Notes: generated from the sequence alone by a model not told the origin. Positions 18,421 through 27,524 are shown, counted from the stretch's first letter. The stretch is DNA of 45,515 bases from Micromonospora inaquosa (GCF_003857055.1 NZ_QGSZ01000245.1:1-45515), one strand, 5' to 3'. Made by a program: numbers and translations.

Positions 18421-19248
18421 TCAGGACGGCGCCCACGGTCCGCTGACGAACTGCCCGTTCCCGACGAACGGGCTGACGTTCGGCAGGCACCCGCCCAGGT
18501 CCATCGTCTGGGTCATCATGACCGGGCCCGGCTTGCCGCGACCGCCACACTTCATGTGGGCGAAGCCGAGGAAGTGCCCGAACTCGTGGTTGATCACGCC
18601 GGCGTGGTACTCGTCGATGCTGACCGGGTAGCCCGGTGAGCAGTGGAGCCAACGCCGCAGATTGATCATGATGGTCTTGCCGTACTTGCAGGAGTAGACC
18701 CCCTCGGTGTCGACGCCGCTCGCACCGCAGAGTCTGTCCACCGTCCTGGGTGTCGCGAGCCGGACGTCGACGTCGACCTTCGAGGTGCTGACCCGCTGGA
18801 AGGACCACGAGGCGCGGGTCAGGTCCACCGCGGCGTTGGTGACCGGGTGCTGCGCCGAGGTGGCCCATCCGTTCGGTGCCGCCAACACCTGCTCGATGCT
18901 CGCGGCGAACCGGTCCGGCTTCCAGGCGGGGATGTCACCCCAGGCGATGCCCTTCTCCACCGAGACGCTGTAGCGCACCCGCGTCTTGCCGGCGCCGATC
19001 ACGCGACCGGTGCCGGTGGCCGTGGTGAAGGTGCCGGCGGCCCTGGTGGGGATCTGCGCGTCGGCCGGGATCTCCGGCGTCGGGCTGGAGGTCGGCGTAT
19101 CGCCGGGGCTCCGCTCTGAGCTTTGGGCAGTCGAGCCGGACGGTGGGTTTTCGGCCTGCCCGGAAGCCGGTGTGGACAGGCCACAGGCGGCGGTCGCCAG
19201 CACCACCGCCAACGAGATCGGCGCGAGCAGCCGTCCGTTGATCCGCAC
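18421..19248 (-). CDS. DUF3152-like metallopeptidase lipoprotein
   Basis: 275 residues. The N-terminal signal ends in LATAAC, a lipobox (Cys near residue 22), then a Ser/Thr/Pro-rich linker to about residue 75. The rest is a secreted domain with NHEFGHFLGFAHMKC, a HExxHxxGxxH zinc site of the metzincin type, and paired cysteines around it (LCGAS, YSCKYGK, LHCSPG, KCGG, GGCLP). It resembles the actinobacterial DUF3152 family. The GTG at 19248 is chosen because GGAGG lies 7 nt upstream; an upstream ATG at 19272 is within the leader. A good -35, TTGACA (minus strand, 19321-19326), lies upstream. The substrate is unknown. Confidence 0.82.
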   Translation of the reverse strand: MRINGRLLAPISLAVVLATAACGLSTPASGQAENPPSGSTAQSSERSPGDTPTSSPTPEIPADAQIPTRAAGTFTTATGTGRVIGAGKTRVRYSVSVEKGIAWGDIPAWKPDRFAASIEQVLAAPNGWATSAQHPVTNAAVDLTRASWSFQRVSTSKVDVDVRLATPRTVDRLCGASGVDTEGVYSCKYGKTIMINLRRWLHCSPGYPVSIDEYHAGVINHEFGHFLGFAHMKCGGRGKPGPVMMTQTMDLGGCLPNVSPFVGNGQFVSGPWAPS

Positions 19249-19424
19249 GTCGAAACCTCCAGGAGCGAGCACTGGTGAGTGAGAAGCACCGGAAGGCTAT
19301 GTGACTGCCTGTAAGGAAAATGTCAAGGCAATCGGAGGCTGGACGCGACCAAAGAGCTATATTCCGGGCACATCGCACCAAGGCAAGGCACCCTGGGTAA
19401 TCATCGGAGCCGGTTTGAGCGAGG

Positions 19425-20636
19425 TCAGGCGGCCGCTACGACGTGGTCGATCACCAGGTGGGCCGCGCCCGTGATGCCGATGTCCTGGCTGGTGGCGACC
19501 CGCTCGATGAGCAGGGTCTGGGTGGCCAACGGCAGGCACCGCTCGTAGAGGGTGGCCCGCATACTGGCCAGCAGTGGTTCGCAGTCGGCGAGTCGGCCGC
19601 CGATGGCGACCACCTGCGGGTTGAAGAAGTTGACCACGACGGCCAGGATCTCGCCGATGGCCCGGCCGGCCTGCCGGGCGAGCGCGGTGGCGTGCCGGTC
19701 GCCGTCGTCGATCAGGCGGATCACGCCGGTCAGGTCGGAGACCGGCACGCCCTGGTCGCGTAGCGCGGTGACCAGGGCCGCGCCGCTGGCCACCGCCTCC
19801 AGGCAACCCGCGTTGCCGCAACTGCACAGCGGCGCGGGATCAGCCACCACCCGGCAGTGGCTGATGTCGCCGGCAGACCCCTGCGCGCCCCTGTGCAAAC
19901 GTCCACTGGAGATGACACCGGAGCCGATCCCGGTGCCGGCCTTGATGTAGACGGCATGGTCCAGTTCGGAATGTGCGGTGCGGTGCGCGCCGAGCGCCAT
20001 CAGGTTGGCGTCGTTGTCCACGATGATCGGCACGTCGACCCGGCCGGCGCAGAACGCGGCGACGTCGAAGCCGTTCCAGCCGGGCATCCGGGACGGGCTG
20101 ACGATCCGCCCGGTGGCGTGCTGCACCGGGCCGGGAATGCCGATGCCGATACCCCGCAGCACGCCTGCGGCGTTGTCCGCCGTCGTCGAAGCGGTAGGTG
20201 ACGAGACGAGGCCGGAGGCCGTCGATGCGCTGGGCGCGGCCAATGCCGCGACCTCGGCCAGCAGCGCGCCGAGCACCTGCTCCGGGCCGTCCTCGATGCG
20301 GACCGGCAGGGTGCGGCCCTGGACCACCCGCCCGGAGAGGTCCAGGGTGCCGACGCGCGCGTGATGCGCGCCGAGGTCGATGGCGCCGACCACGGCCCCG
20401 CCGGTGGGCACCGCGAGCTGGCGCGGTCGTCGTCCACCTCGGGACCGTCCGGCGCCGGTCTCCTCCAGCAACCCCTGGTTGATCAACGTCTCGACCCGCT
20501 GGGAAACCGTCGACGGAGACAGCCCGGAGAGTCGGGACAGGTCGGCACGACTGACGGCCGCTCCGGTGGCCACCCAGCGCAGAAGCTCCCGAGGGCCGCC
20601 CCGGAGGGCTTCGCGTGGCGCGTCGTCAATCGTCAC
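19425..20636 (-). CDS. ROK-family transcriptional repressor
   Basis: 403 residues. Residues ~10-65 form a winged helix-turn-helix (SRADLSRLSGLSPSTVSQRVETLINQGLLEE), followed by the ROK sugar-kinase-like fold. Its landmarks are GAIDLGAHHARVGTLDL, GIGIPGPVQ, PIIVDNDANLMALGA and IKAGTGIGSGVISSGRLHRGAQGSAGDISH. The zinc motif is CSCGNAGCLEA. ROK repressors usually sense sugars or amino sugars. This one faces an amino-acid-type ABC transporter, asparaginase and CutC operon, which it probably controls, so its ligand may link nitrogen and sugar metabolism. The ATG start is at 20636. The kinase active-site pattern is partly kept, but with the HTH present I call it a regulator. Confidence 0.88.
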   Translation of the reverse strand: MTIDDAPREALRGGPRELLRWVATGAAVSRADLSRLSGLSPSTVSQRVETLINQGLLEETGAGRSRGGRRPRQLAVPTGGAVVGAIDLGAHHARVGTLDLSGRVVQGRTLPVRIEDGPEQVLGALLAEVAALAAPSASTASGLVSSPTASTTADNAAGVLRGIGIGIPGPVQHATGRIVSPSRMPGWNGFDVAAFCAGRVDVPIIVDNDANLMALGAHRTAHSELDHAVYIKAGTGIGSGVISSGRLHRGAQGSAGDISHCRVVADPAPLCSCGNAGCLEAVASGAALVTALRDQGVPVSDLTGVIRLIDDGDRHATALARQAGRAIGEILAVVVNFFNPQVVAIGGRLADCEPLLASMRATLYERCLPLATQTLLIERVATSQDIGITGAAHLVIDHVVAAA

Positions 20637-20657
20637 GTCAGCTTCTTAGCACCCGGA

Positions 20658-20704
20658 GTTTGTTCAAGCAACTGGTTGACTTAGTTTCCTGGCTACCTTT
20701 AGAT
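20658..20704 (+). promoter_or_regulatory. Promoter and candidate ROK operator for the ABC-asparaginase-cutC operon
   Basis: TTGACT (20676-20681), 17 bp, TTAGAT (20699-20704) is a reasonable housekeeping promoter in an AT-rich patch. Just upstream, GTTTGTTCAAGCAAC (20658-20672) is an imperfect palindrome reminiscent of NagC/XylR-type ROK sites. It also lies within 25 bp of the ROK start, so it could serve both directions. Confidence 0.5.
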
Positions 20705-20766
20705 GGCGCTGTTGGTTCGATATGAAGCCGACTTGATTCGGTGATCGAAGAAAGTGGGGCCGTCTG

Positions 20767-21528
20767 GTGGCACCGGGGACGACGGGTGCGGACCGACCGA
20801 TGGTGTCGGTACGCGGCCTGCACAAGTGGTTCGGCCCGCTGCACGTGCTCAAGGACATCGACCTCACGGTGGCCGCCGGCGAGGTGGTCGTCGTGGTGGG
20901 GCCGTCCGGCTCCGGCAAGTCGACCCTGTGCCGTTGCCTCAACCGTCTGGAAACAGCCGGGCAGGGCAGCATCGAGATCGACGGCGAGCCGCTGCCGGCC
21001 GAGGGCCGCGCGCTGGCCCGGCTGCGTGCCGACGTCGGCATGGTCTTCCAGTCCTTCAACCTCTTCGGCCACAAGACGGTGCTGGACAACATCACCCTCG
21101 GCCCCACCCGGGTCCGCAGGATCGCCCGGCCCGAAGCACGTCAGCAGGCGATGACCCTGCTCGACCGCGTCGGTATCGCCGACAAGGCGAACCACCACCC
21201 GGCCCAACTCTCCGGCGGGCAACAGCAGCGAGCGGCGATCGCCCGCGCGCTGGCGATGCAACCGAAGGTGCTGCTCTTCGACGAGCCGACCTCGGCCCTC
21301 GACCCGGAGATGGTCAACGAGGTGCTCGACGTGATGGTCTCCCTCGCCGCCGAGGGAATGACCATGATCGTGGTCACCCACGAGATGGGCTTCGCCCGCC
21401 GCGCCGCCGACCGGGTCGTCTTCATGGACGACGGCCGCATCGTCGAATCCGGCGCCCCCGACGACTTCTTCGCAGCTCCGCGCACCGAGCGGGCCCGCGA
21501 CTTCCTGTCCAAGATCCTCCAGCACTAG
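20767..21528 (+). CDS. Polar amino acid ABC transporter, ATP-binding protein
   Basis: 253-residue GlnQ/HisP-type ATPase. Walker A is GPSGSGKST, the Q-loop lies in [11 protein letters not shown], the signature is [15 protein letters not shown], Walker B is [12 protein letters not shown] and the H-loop is [22 protein letters not shown]. The last segment is typical of amino acid importers. The GTG at 20767 keeps a short N-terminal tail; an ATG at 20800 is the alternative. It is the first gene of a six-gene operon and is followed 20 bp later by the binding protein. Confidence 0.93.
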   Translation: MAPGTTGADRPMVSVRGLHKWFGPLHVLKDIDLTVAAGEVVVVVGPSGSGKSTLCRCLNRLETAGQGSIEIDGEPLPAEGRALARLRADVGMVFQSFNLFGHKTVLDNITLGPTRVRRIARPEARQQAMTLLDRVGIADKANHHPAQLSGGQQQRAAIARALAMQPKVLLFDEPTSALDPEMVNEVLDVMVSLAAEGMTMIVVTHEMGFARRAADRVVFMDDGRIVESGAPDDFFAAPRTERARDFLSKILQH

Positions 21529-21548
21529 CCCCCAAACGGGAGGGTGTC

Positions 21549-22517
21549 ATGTCAATCCTCAAGATGAGCTTCACCGGGCGGCGTTCGCTCGCCCTCACCG
21601 CCACCGCGGTCGCGGTGGCCCTCGCCGCGACCGGCTGCGGCGGTGACAGCGGCAGCAGCGCACCGACGCTGCCCGGCAACCCCGGCCTGGGCGGCGACGG
21701 CGTGGTCGCCCAGTCGGTGTACGACGCCGCCCCGGTCGCCACCGACGCGGACATCCCGGCCGGCTCGACCATGGACGCGATCCGCAAGCGCGGCTACCTG
21801 AACATCGGCGGTTCCCTGGACGCGCCGCTGCTCGCCCAGCAGAACCCGGTCAGCGGCACCATCGAGGGCTTCGACGCCGACATGGCGAAGCTGCTGGCGA
21901 AGTACATCATCGGCAAGCCCGAGGTGAAGACGACGACCATCGGCACCCAGACCCGCGAGGCCATGCTCCAGGCCAAGTCGGTGGACGCGGTCTTCCAGAC
22001 GTACACGATCACCCCGCAGCGGGCCACCCAGGTCGCCTTCGCCGGGCCGTACCTCACGTCGGGTCTCGCCGTCGGGGTCCGCAAGGACGACACCTCGATC
22101 AAGAGCGTCAAGGACCTCGCCGGCAAGACCGTCATCGTCGGGGCGAACACCCCCGCCGTCACCGCGCTGCCCTCCGCCGCACCCGGCTCGAAGCAGATCG
22201 CCTTCGGCACCGACCCGCAGGCGCTACAGGCCCTGCTGCAGAAGCGCGGTGACGCGTACGTGCAGGACTTCACGCTGCTCGCCTCGGGCGCCAAGGCCAA
22301 CCCGGGGATGAAGGTGGTGGGCGAGCCGTTCACCACCGAGGCGTACGGCATCGGCCTCAACCGGGAGGACACCCAGTTCAAGGAGTTCGTCAACAACTGG
22401 CTGAAGAAGATCCAGGCCGACGGCACGTGGGCGAAGGTCTGGGAAGGCACCCTCGGCTCGGTGGTCGAGGGTGGCGCGCCCACCCCGCCGGCCCTCGGTT
22501 CCGCCGACGGCTCCTGA
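21549..22517 (+). CDS. Family 3 extracellular solute-binding lipoprotein
   Basis: 322 residues. A basic N-terminus and hydrophobic core end at AATGC, a lipobox (Cys near residue 27), then a Gly/Ser/Pro linker. The mature part is a type II periplasmic-binding fold of the polar amino acid group: MDAIRKRGYLNIGGSLDAPLL, GFDADMAKLLAKY, FQTYTITPQRATQVAFAGPY, KSVKDLAGKTVIVGANTPAV, and YGIGLNREDTQFKEFVNNWLKKI near the end. GGGAGG precedes the ATG. The usual Arg that grips the ligand carboxylate is in TPQRATQVAF. The ligand is probably an amino acid or a related amide; the downstream asparaginase suggests asparagine or a derivative. Confidence 0.92.
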   Translation: MSILKMSFTGRRSLALTATAVAVALAATGCGGDSGSSAPTLPGNPGLGGDGVVAQSVYDAAPVATDADIPAGSTMDAIRKRGYLNIGGSLDAPLLAQQNPVSGTIEGFDADMAKLLAKYIIGKPEVKTTTIGTQTREAMLQAKSVDAVFQTYTITPQRATQVAFAGPYLTSGLAVGVRKDDTSIKSVKDLAGKTVIVGANTPAVTALPSAAPGSKQIAFGTDPQALQALLQKRGDAYVQDFTLLASGAKANPGMKVVGEPFTTEAYGIGLNREDTQFKEFVNNWLKKIQADGTWAKVWEGTLGSVVEGGAPTPPALGSADGS

Positions 22518-22533
22518 GCAACCTCTCGTACCG

Positions 22534-23178
22534 ATGGAAGCCCTCACCGCCCACCTGAGCCAGCTGGGCCACGGCCTGGTCACGACGGTCGAACTGACCG
22601 TCGTGACCACCGTCGGCGCGATGCTGCTCGGCATCGTCGTGGCCACCCTGCGGATCGCCCCCGTCCCGCTGCTGCGCGCCATCGGCACCGCGTACGTCGA
22701 GGTGTTCCAGAACCTGCCGCTGCTGGCGCTGCTGGTGCTCTTCGTCTTCGCGCTGCCGACCATCGGCATCACGTTCCCGCTGTTCACCTCCGCCGCGATC
22801 GTCATCGCGGTCTACGAGGGGGCGTACCTGGCCGAGGCGATCCGCGCCGGAATCAACACGGTCGGGGTCGGCCAGGCCGAGGCGGCCCGTGCCATCGGGC
22901 TCACCTTCGGCCAGTCCCTGCGGCACGTGATCCTGCCGCAGGGACTCCGGGCGGTGATCCAGCCGATCGGCAACATCTGCATCGCGCTGCTGATGAACAC
23001 CTCACTGGCCGCCGCCGTCGGCGTGGTCGAGCTGACCCAGGCGGCCAACAACGTGAACCTGGTCGAGGCCCAACCGATCGCCGTCTTCACCGGTGCCGGC
23101 CTCGCCTACATGCTGCTGGCGCTGATCATCGGTCAGGTCACCGGCCTGCTCGAACGAAGGCTGGCGATCGTCCGATGA
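22534..23178 (+). CDS. Amino acid ABC transporter permease 1
   Basis: 214-residue HisM/GlnP-type membrane permease with about five helices. The cytoplasmic EAA loop is GVGQAEAARAIGLTFGQSLRHVILPQGLR. The N-terminal helix carries the hallmark GLVTTVELTVVTT. The ATG at 22534 is chosen because the upstream frame overlaps the binding protein gene. It overlaps the next permease by 4 bp (ATGA). It pairs with the second permease as a heterodimer. Confidence 0.92.
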   Translation: MEALTAHLSQLGHGLVTTVELTVVTTVGAMLLGIVVATLRIAPVPLLRAIGTAYVEVFQNLPLLALLVLFVFALPTIGITFPLFTSAAIVIAVYEGAYLAEAIRAGINTVGVGQAEAARAIGLTFGQSLRHVILPQGLRAVIQPIGNICIALLMNTSLAAAVGVVELTQAANNVNLVEAQPIAVFTGAGLAYMLLALIIGQVTGLLERRLAIVR

Positions 23179-24044
23179 ACAAGACGCAACAGATCCTCTT
23201 CGACGAACCCGGCCCCCGCGCCCAGCGACGGATCCGGATCGCCACCGTGGTGGGCGCCATTCTCCTGGCCGGCGCCCTGGTCGCGGCCGTCTACCAGTTC
23301 GCCAGCCACGGTGAACTGGCCGCCTCCCGGTGGGAACCCTTCACCACCTGGCCCATCTGGCGGTACCTGCTCAACGGCCTGTGGGCCACGCTGCGCGCCG
23401 CCGCCGCGACCGCCGTGCTCAGCGCCGCGCTCGGACTGCTCCTGGCGCTCGGGCGACTGTCGACGCATCGACCGCTGCGGTGGCTGGCCGGCGCGTACGT
23501 GGAGATCTTCCGGACCGTCCCCACCCTGCTGCTGATCTACGTGACGCTGTTCGCCCTGCCGCAGTACGGGCTGAACTTCCCGCTGTTCTGGAAGCTCGTG
23601 GTGCCGTTGGTGGTCTCCAACTCGGCGGCGTTCGCGGAGATCTTCCGGTCCGGCATCCTGGCGTTGGACCGTGGGCAGACCGAGGCCGGCCTCGCGGTCG
23701 GGCTGCGTCGCAGCCAGGTGATGGCGCTGGTGGTCCTGCCACAGGCGCTGCTCCAACTCGCCCCGTCCCTGGTCAGCCAACTGGTCGGGCTGCTCAAGGA
23801 CACCTCGCTCGGCTTCGTGGTCAGCTACACCGAGCTGCTCTACAGCGGGCAGGTGCTCTCCTCGTACACCCACCTGCTGATCCAGACGTTCCTGGTGGTG
23901 GCGCTGATCTACCTGGTGGTCAACGCCTCGCTGTCGAAGTTCGCCCGCGTACTCCAGGCCCGCAACGGCCGTTTCGGCGGCCGGCGCGGACGGCGGACCG
24001 CCGAACTACCCCCGCCAATCCTCGAAGGGAACACTCCCCGGTGA
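23175..24044 (+). CDS. Amino acid ABC transporter permease 2
   Basis: 289 residues. A longer N-terminal cytoplasmic segment is followed by a first helix (ATVVGAILLAGALVAAVYQF), a periplasmic stretch, then the core permease helices. The EAA loop is DRGQTEAGLAVGLRRSQVMALVVLPQALLQL, and KDTSLGFVVSYTELLYSG is a conserved family segment. It ends in a basic, Pro-rich tail. It overlaps the upstream permease by ATGA and the downstream asparaginase by GTGA, which indicates strong translational coupling. Confidence 0.92.
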   Translation: MNKTQQILFDEPGPRAQRRIRIATVVGAILLAGALVAAVYQFASHGELAASRWEPFTTWPIWRYLLNGLWATLRAAAATAVLSAALGLLLALGRLSTHRPLRWLAGAYVEIFRTVPTLLLIYVTLFALPQYGLNFPLFWKLVVPLVVSNSAAFAEIFRSGILALDRGQTEAGLAVGLRRSQVMALVVLPQALLQLAPSLVSQLVGLLKDTSLGFVVSYTELLYSGQVLSSYTHLLIQTFLVVALIYLVVNASLSKFARVLQARNGRFGGRRGRRTAELPPPILEGNTPR

Positions 24045-25000
24045 CCGTTTTCCGCTACGCCGAACTGGCCCGGGTCGTGCGCAACGGCTTCGTCGAGAGC
24101 CGGCACTACGGCAGCGTCGTGGTGCTCGCCCCGGACGGGACTGTCGCCCTCGCCGCCGGCGTACCCGACGAGCCCGTGCTTCCCCGCTCCACCCTCAAGC
24201 CGGTGCAGGCACTGGCCTGCCGGATCGCGGCGGGCGACAAACTGGCCGGCCCGGCGCTGGCCCTCGCCGCCGGCAGCCACACCGGCGACGACCGGCACGT
24301 CGAGGTGGTGCGGGCGATGCTGGCCGGGGCCGGCCTGACCGAGGACGCGCTCGGCTGCCCGGAGGACTGGCCGGAGGACGAACCGACCCGGGAACGACTG
24401 ATCCGCGCCAGCGGACAGCGCGAACGGATCCGGATGAACTGCTCCGGCAAACACGCCGCGATGCTTGTCGCCTGTGTGGCCCGGTCCTGGAGCACAGCCG
24501 ACTACCTCGACCCGAACCACCCGCTCCAACGGGAAACCGCCGCGACCGTCGCCCGACTGGCCGACGCACCGATCGCCCACCACGCGGTCGACGGCTGCGG
24601 CGCACCGCTGTTCGGCCTGCCGCTCACCGGCCTGGCCCGCACGTTCCAGGCGCTGGTCACCGCACCCGCCGGCAGCGACGAGGCGCTGGTCGCGCAGGCC
24701 ATGCGTCAACATCCGGAGTACGTCGGCGGCTGGCACGGGCACCCGAACACCGACCTGATGCGGGCACTGCCCGGCGTCCTCGCCAAGGGCGGAGCCGAGG
24801 GCGTGCTCGCAGTAGCCGCACCGGACGGTCACGCGGTGGCGGTGAAGGCGATCGACGGTTCGCCCCGAGCCACCACCGCCATCGCCCTCGCCGCCCTCGA
24901 CGCCGTGGGCGTACCGGTGGGCGGGGCCGACGCGCTGCGCCAGGTGCCAGTGCTCGGCGGCGGCGTACCGGTCGGCGCCCTCACGGCCGTCATCGACTGA
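24041..25000 (+). CDS. Type II (Rhizobium-like) L-asparaginase
   Basis: 319 residues of the asparaginase II family (PF06089), which is serine beta-lactamase-like and unrelated to E. coli AnsA/AnsB. Seen motifs are VRNGFVESRHYGSVVVL, LPRSTLKPVQAL (family Ser-x-x-Lys), SHTGDDRHV, NCSGKHAAML with a second SGKH, and VDGCGAPLFGLPL. It hydrolyses asparagine, or possibly a derivative, to aspartate and ammonia. No signal peptide is present, so it acts on imported substrate. The GTG start overlaps the permease stop by 4 bp. Its place inside a transporter operon makes the transporter's substrate its likely substrate. Confidence 0.9.
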   Translation: MTVFRYAELARVVRNGFVESRHYGSVVVLAPDGTVALAAGVPDEPVLPRSTLKPVQALACRIAAGDKLAGPALALAAGSHTGDDRHVEVVRAMLAGAGLTEDALGCPEDWPEDEPTRERLIRASGQRERIRMNCSGKHAAMLVACVARSWSTADYLDPNHPLQRETAATVARLADAPIAHHAVDGCGAPLFGLPLTGLARTFQALVTAPAGSDEALVAQAMRQHPEYVGGWHGHPNTDLMRALPGVLAKGGAEGVLAVAAPDGHAVAVKAIDGSPRATTAIALAALDAVGVPVGGADALRQVPVLGGGVPVGALTAVID

Positions 25001-25056
25001 ACCACGGCACCGTCTCGGACCGAAGCGCCACCGCCTCGCACGGAAAAGGAAGAACC

Positions 25057-25800
25057 ATGAACACATTCGAGATCTGCATCGACAGCGTCGAGGGAGCGGT
25101 CGCCGCCGAGGAGGCCGGCGCCGACCGGGTGGAGCTGTGCTCCGCGCTCTTCGACGGCGGGCTGACCCCCAGCCTGGGCACCATCGAGACGGCCCTGCGC
25201 GCGGTCAGCCGGATCCGGGTACACGTGATCGTCCGTCCCCGAGCCGGCGACTTCATCTACTCGCCGTTCGAGATCGAGGCGATGGAGCGCGACGTCCGGG
25301 CCGCGGTGGCGGCCGGCGCGCACGGCATCGTGATCGGCGCGCTGACCGCCGAGGGTGACGTCGACGTGCCGACCACCCGCCGGTTGATCGCCGCCGCGGG
25401 CGACGCCAGCACCACCTTCCACCGGGCGTTCGACATGACCCGCGACCCGCACGCGGCGCTGGAACAGCTGATCGAGCTGGGCGTGCACCGGGTGCTCACC
25501 TCGGGTCAGGAGGTCAGCGTGCTGGAAGGTGCTCCGCTCATCGCCGACCTGGTGCGTCGGGCCGCCGGTCGGATCGTCATCATGCCGGGCGGTGGGATCA
25601 CCCCGCGCAACATCGCCCGGATCGTCGAGGCGACCGGCGCCGACGAGTACCACTTCGCGGCCCTGGTCAGCTCGGACAGCCCGGCCGTGCACCGCAACCT
25701 GGCGCCGCTGATGGGCGGCAGCCTGAACCGGCCCGAGTACGAGCGCTCCGGCACCTCGGGCGCGCTGGTCGGCCAGGTGCTCGCCGCCGCACGCGCCTGA
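25057..25800 (+). CDS. cutC: CutC family TIM-barrel protein
   Basis: 247-residue CutC homologue. The N-terminus EICIDSVEGAVAAEEAGADRVELCS and the later segments VHVIVRPRAGDFIYS, TFHRAFDM, LTSGQE and MPGGGITPRNI are characteristic. CutC was named for copper homeostasis, but that role has been questioned and its TIM-barrel fold suggests an enzyme. It lies 56 bp after the asparaginase with its own GGAAAAGGAAG site. Its presence at the end of a ROK-ABC-asparaginase operon argues for catabolism of an imported compound rather than metal handling here. A strong terminator follows. Confidence 0.92.
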   Translation: MNTFEICIDSVEGAVAAEEAGADRVELCSALFDGGLTPSLGTIETALRAVSRIRVHVIVRPRAGDFIYSPFEIEAMERDVRAAVAAGAHGIVIGALTAEGDVDVPTTRRLIAAAGDASTTFHRAFDMTRDPHAALEQLIELGVHRVLTSGQEVSVLEGAPLIADLVRRAAGRIVIMPGGGITPRNIARIVEATGADEYHFAALVSSDSPAVHRNLAPLMGGSLNRPEYERSGTSGALVGQVLAAARA

Positions 25801-25817
25801 CCGTCCGCCGCTGTCGA

Positions 25818-25867
25818 CGAGCGGTGGTCCCGGGGGACGTTTCCCGTTCCTCCGTGACCACCGCTCG
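25818..25867 (+). terminator. Terminator after cutC
   Basis: A perfect 12-bp outer stem (CGAGCGGTGGTC / GACCACCGCTCG) continues inward with a further near-complementary stretch. It starts 17 bp after the cutC stop codon and closes the six-gene operon. Confidence 0.8.
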
Positions 25868-25902
25868 CGCCGCGATGGGGCCGGTCGATCGGGCTACTCC
25901 GG

Positions 25903-26439
25903 TCACCCGGTGGCGAGGTTGATGGCGACGCCGATCGGGATGGACGCCGCCAGCCCGGCGACCAGCCACCATAGCTGTTCCCGCCTGGCCTTTCGCTGTG
26001 CCGACTGAAGCCCGCCCTGGATCTGGGTCAGCGTGTTCGCCACCATCGTCAGGTCCTTGGCACGGCCGGCGTCGTCGCCGCTGAAGGAACGCCGCATCAC
26101 GGAGCGGCGAAGCCGGCTCGTCGTCGACAACGTCAGCTGATGCCGACGAACCCGACGCGATGCGAATACCGTGGACCCCGGGTCCCCGAAGTCGGTGCCG
26201 GCCCTGTCCGGATACTCCCCGGGCTCCGGGCCGCGGTAGTAGCCGCTCGGGAACAGGCGCGTCCGGATGTCCCCCCACCACCAGAGGCCACCGCCGGCGG
26301 CGAGCAGAACGAGGTTCGCGACGATCGCGCCGATCGCCCACCCGTCGGGGACGAAGAAGCCGACGGCGCCGACGGGGACAGCCGCCAGGATGAGTGCCTT
26401 CGCTGCCGCCCTACCGCTGATCCCCCACATACCCGCCAT
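25903..26439 (-). CDS. Membrane protein of unknown function (178 aa)
   Basis: Not recognised. Two N-terminal hydrophobic segments (ALILAAVPVGAVGFFV and AIGAIVANLVLLAAGGGLWWWG) are followed by a ~90-residue cytoplasmic middle rich in Arg (RLFPSGYYRGPEPGEYP, VRRHQLTLSTTSRLRRSVMRRSF) with a helical stretch (DLTMVANTLTQIQGGLQSAQRKARREQ). A C-terminal hydrophobic segment (LWWLVAGLAASIPIGVAINLA) ends the protein. The start could be the ATG at 26439 or 26430; neither has a clear ribosome site. It is transcribed toward the cutC terminator. Confidence 0.65.
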   Translation of the reverse strand: MAGMWGISGRAAAKALILAAVPVGAVGFFVPDGWAIGAIVANLVLLAAGGGLWWWGDIRTRLFPSGYYRGPEPGEYPDRAGTDFGDPGSTVFASRRVRRHQLTLSTTSRLRRSVMRRSFSGDDAGRAKDLTMVANTLTQIQGGLQSAQRKARREQLWWLVAGLAASIPIGVAINLATG

Positions 26440-26571
26440 TGAACCGGCCGCGCCCGGCCGACGGGATCCCTGCTATCCGGAAGGCGACAGCAAGGTCCTC
26501 TCGGGACAGTCCATCGTCAAACCGGAGAGTGCGCCAGGCGCAGGGCGGGCAGCCGCCCCTGCCCCCCTGGC

Positions 26572-27108
26572 TCAGTAGGCCAACAGGGCAATGAGCAGCG
26601 AGGACACCGCGGCAACCAGGAGCACTCCGCCGGTGCCGAGCCCGACCACCGCGCTTACCGCCACGGCGCGGGCCCGGGCCACCGGTACCGCCGCGAGCGC
26701 CACCACGGTGACGAGCACAGCGACCAGATGAATCAACGGGTAGTCGATCAGCGCCGCAACCGGGAAGAGGTGCACGCCCACGACGAGGGCGACCCAGGGG
26801 GCGGCCAACTCATTACGCCGCAGCAGAGCGAGCAGCCCGGCACCGATCGCAGCGACGCCGAACTCGATGCCGACGACGATGCCGAAGGTAGGGCTGGTGT
26901 CGGCGTCGAATGCCGTGCCGTCCGACCAGTGACGCCCGGCGAACACGGCCCCGGCGGCCGCCGTGAGCACTGAAAGAACCGACCCGGCGATGAGCACCGG
27001 CCGCCACCGCTTGGGGGGTGCCTCCTGCGCCCAACCGAACCAGCTGGTGGCGAAGAAACCGAAGACGAACGCCGTCGCCGCCGCGTCCCGGACATGTTCA
27101 GTGATCAT
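26572..27108 (-). CDS. Multi-pass membrane protein of unknown function (178 aa)
   Basis: About five hydrophobic helices: FVFGFFATSWFGW, VLIAGSVLSVLTAAAGAVFAG, FGIVVGIEFGVAAIGAGLLALL, WVALVVGVHLFPVAALIDYPLIHLVAVLVTVVALAAVPVA, and a C-terminal VGTGG...LLIALLAY-like segment. The short N-terminal part EHVRDAAAT is cytoplasmic. Family not identified; the layout resembles small DUF integral membrane proteins of actinomycetes. The ATG at 27108 is preferred (GGGGAG just upstream); the frame stays open to 27480 but that extension lacks homology. It is divergent from the helical-protein cluster. Confidence 0.7.
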   Translation of the reverse strand: MITEHVRDAAATAFVFGFFATSWFGWAQEAPPKRWRPVLIAGSVLSVLTAAAGAVFAGRHWSDGTAFDADTSPTFGIVVGIEFGVAAIGAGLLALLRRNELAAPWVALVVGVHLFPVAALIDYPLIHLVAVLVTVVALAAVPVARARAVAVSAVVGLGTGGVLLVAAVSSLLIALLAY

Positions 27109-27524
27109 GGCTCCCCGCGATACCGCTGGTTTGACGTCGGACTTCGCTGCTGTCGGCGCTGTCACCACCGGGCGACGACGCGGTAATACTGCCCTGAGAG
27201 GTGTGCTCGATGACAGCGGGTTGTGGTGTTCACGACGGGCACGGGCGGTCCCGACACCGCCGGGCAGCGCAGTCACCATCGTGCTCGCCGTGCCGCACAC
27301 ATCGCCGGCCACCGTCGAGCGGCAGGTCGCAAAGACCCGATGACGTACGCCCTGAGCGTCCGCGACGGACACCGTGGTTTCACCGGCTTCGAGCTCAGGC
27401 TGGGAAGCACCCGCAGTGCGGGAAATGGCGGTGAGTGCGTCGAGGTTGCTTCCTCGGCCGTCGCCGCGACACCCACCCATCTGCGGGGCTGCGCTTCACA
27501 ACCGGGGTCCGCTACCGTGCGACA
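27109..27524. other. Divergent intergenic region ahead of the helical-protein cluster
   Basis: 416 bp with open frames on both strands but no homology, no good ribosome site and mixed composition. It contains the leaderless promoter TACCGT (27513-27518) at its right end. A decayed gene on the minus strand (in-frame extension of the 26572-27108 gene to 27480) cannot be excluded. Confidence 0.4.
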
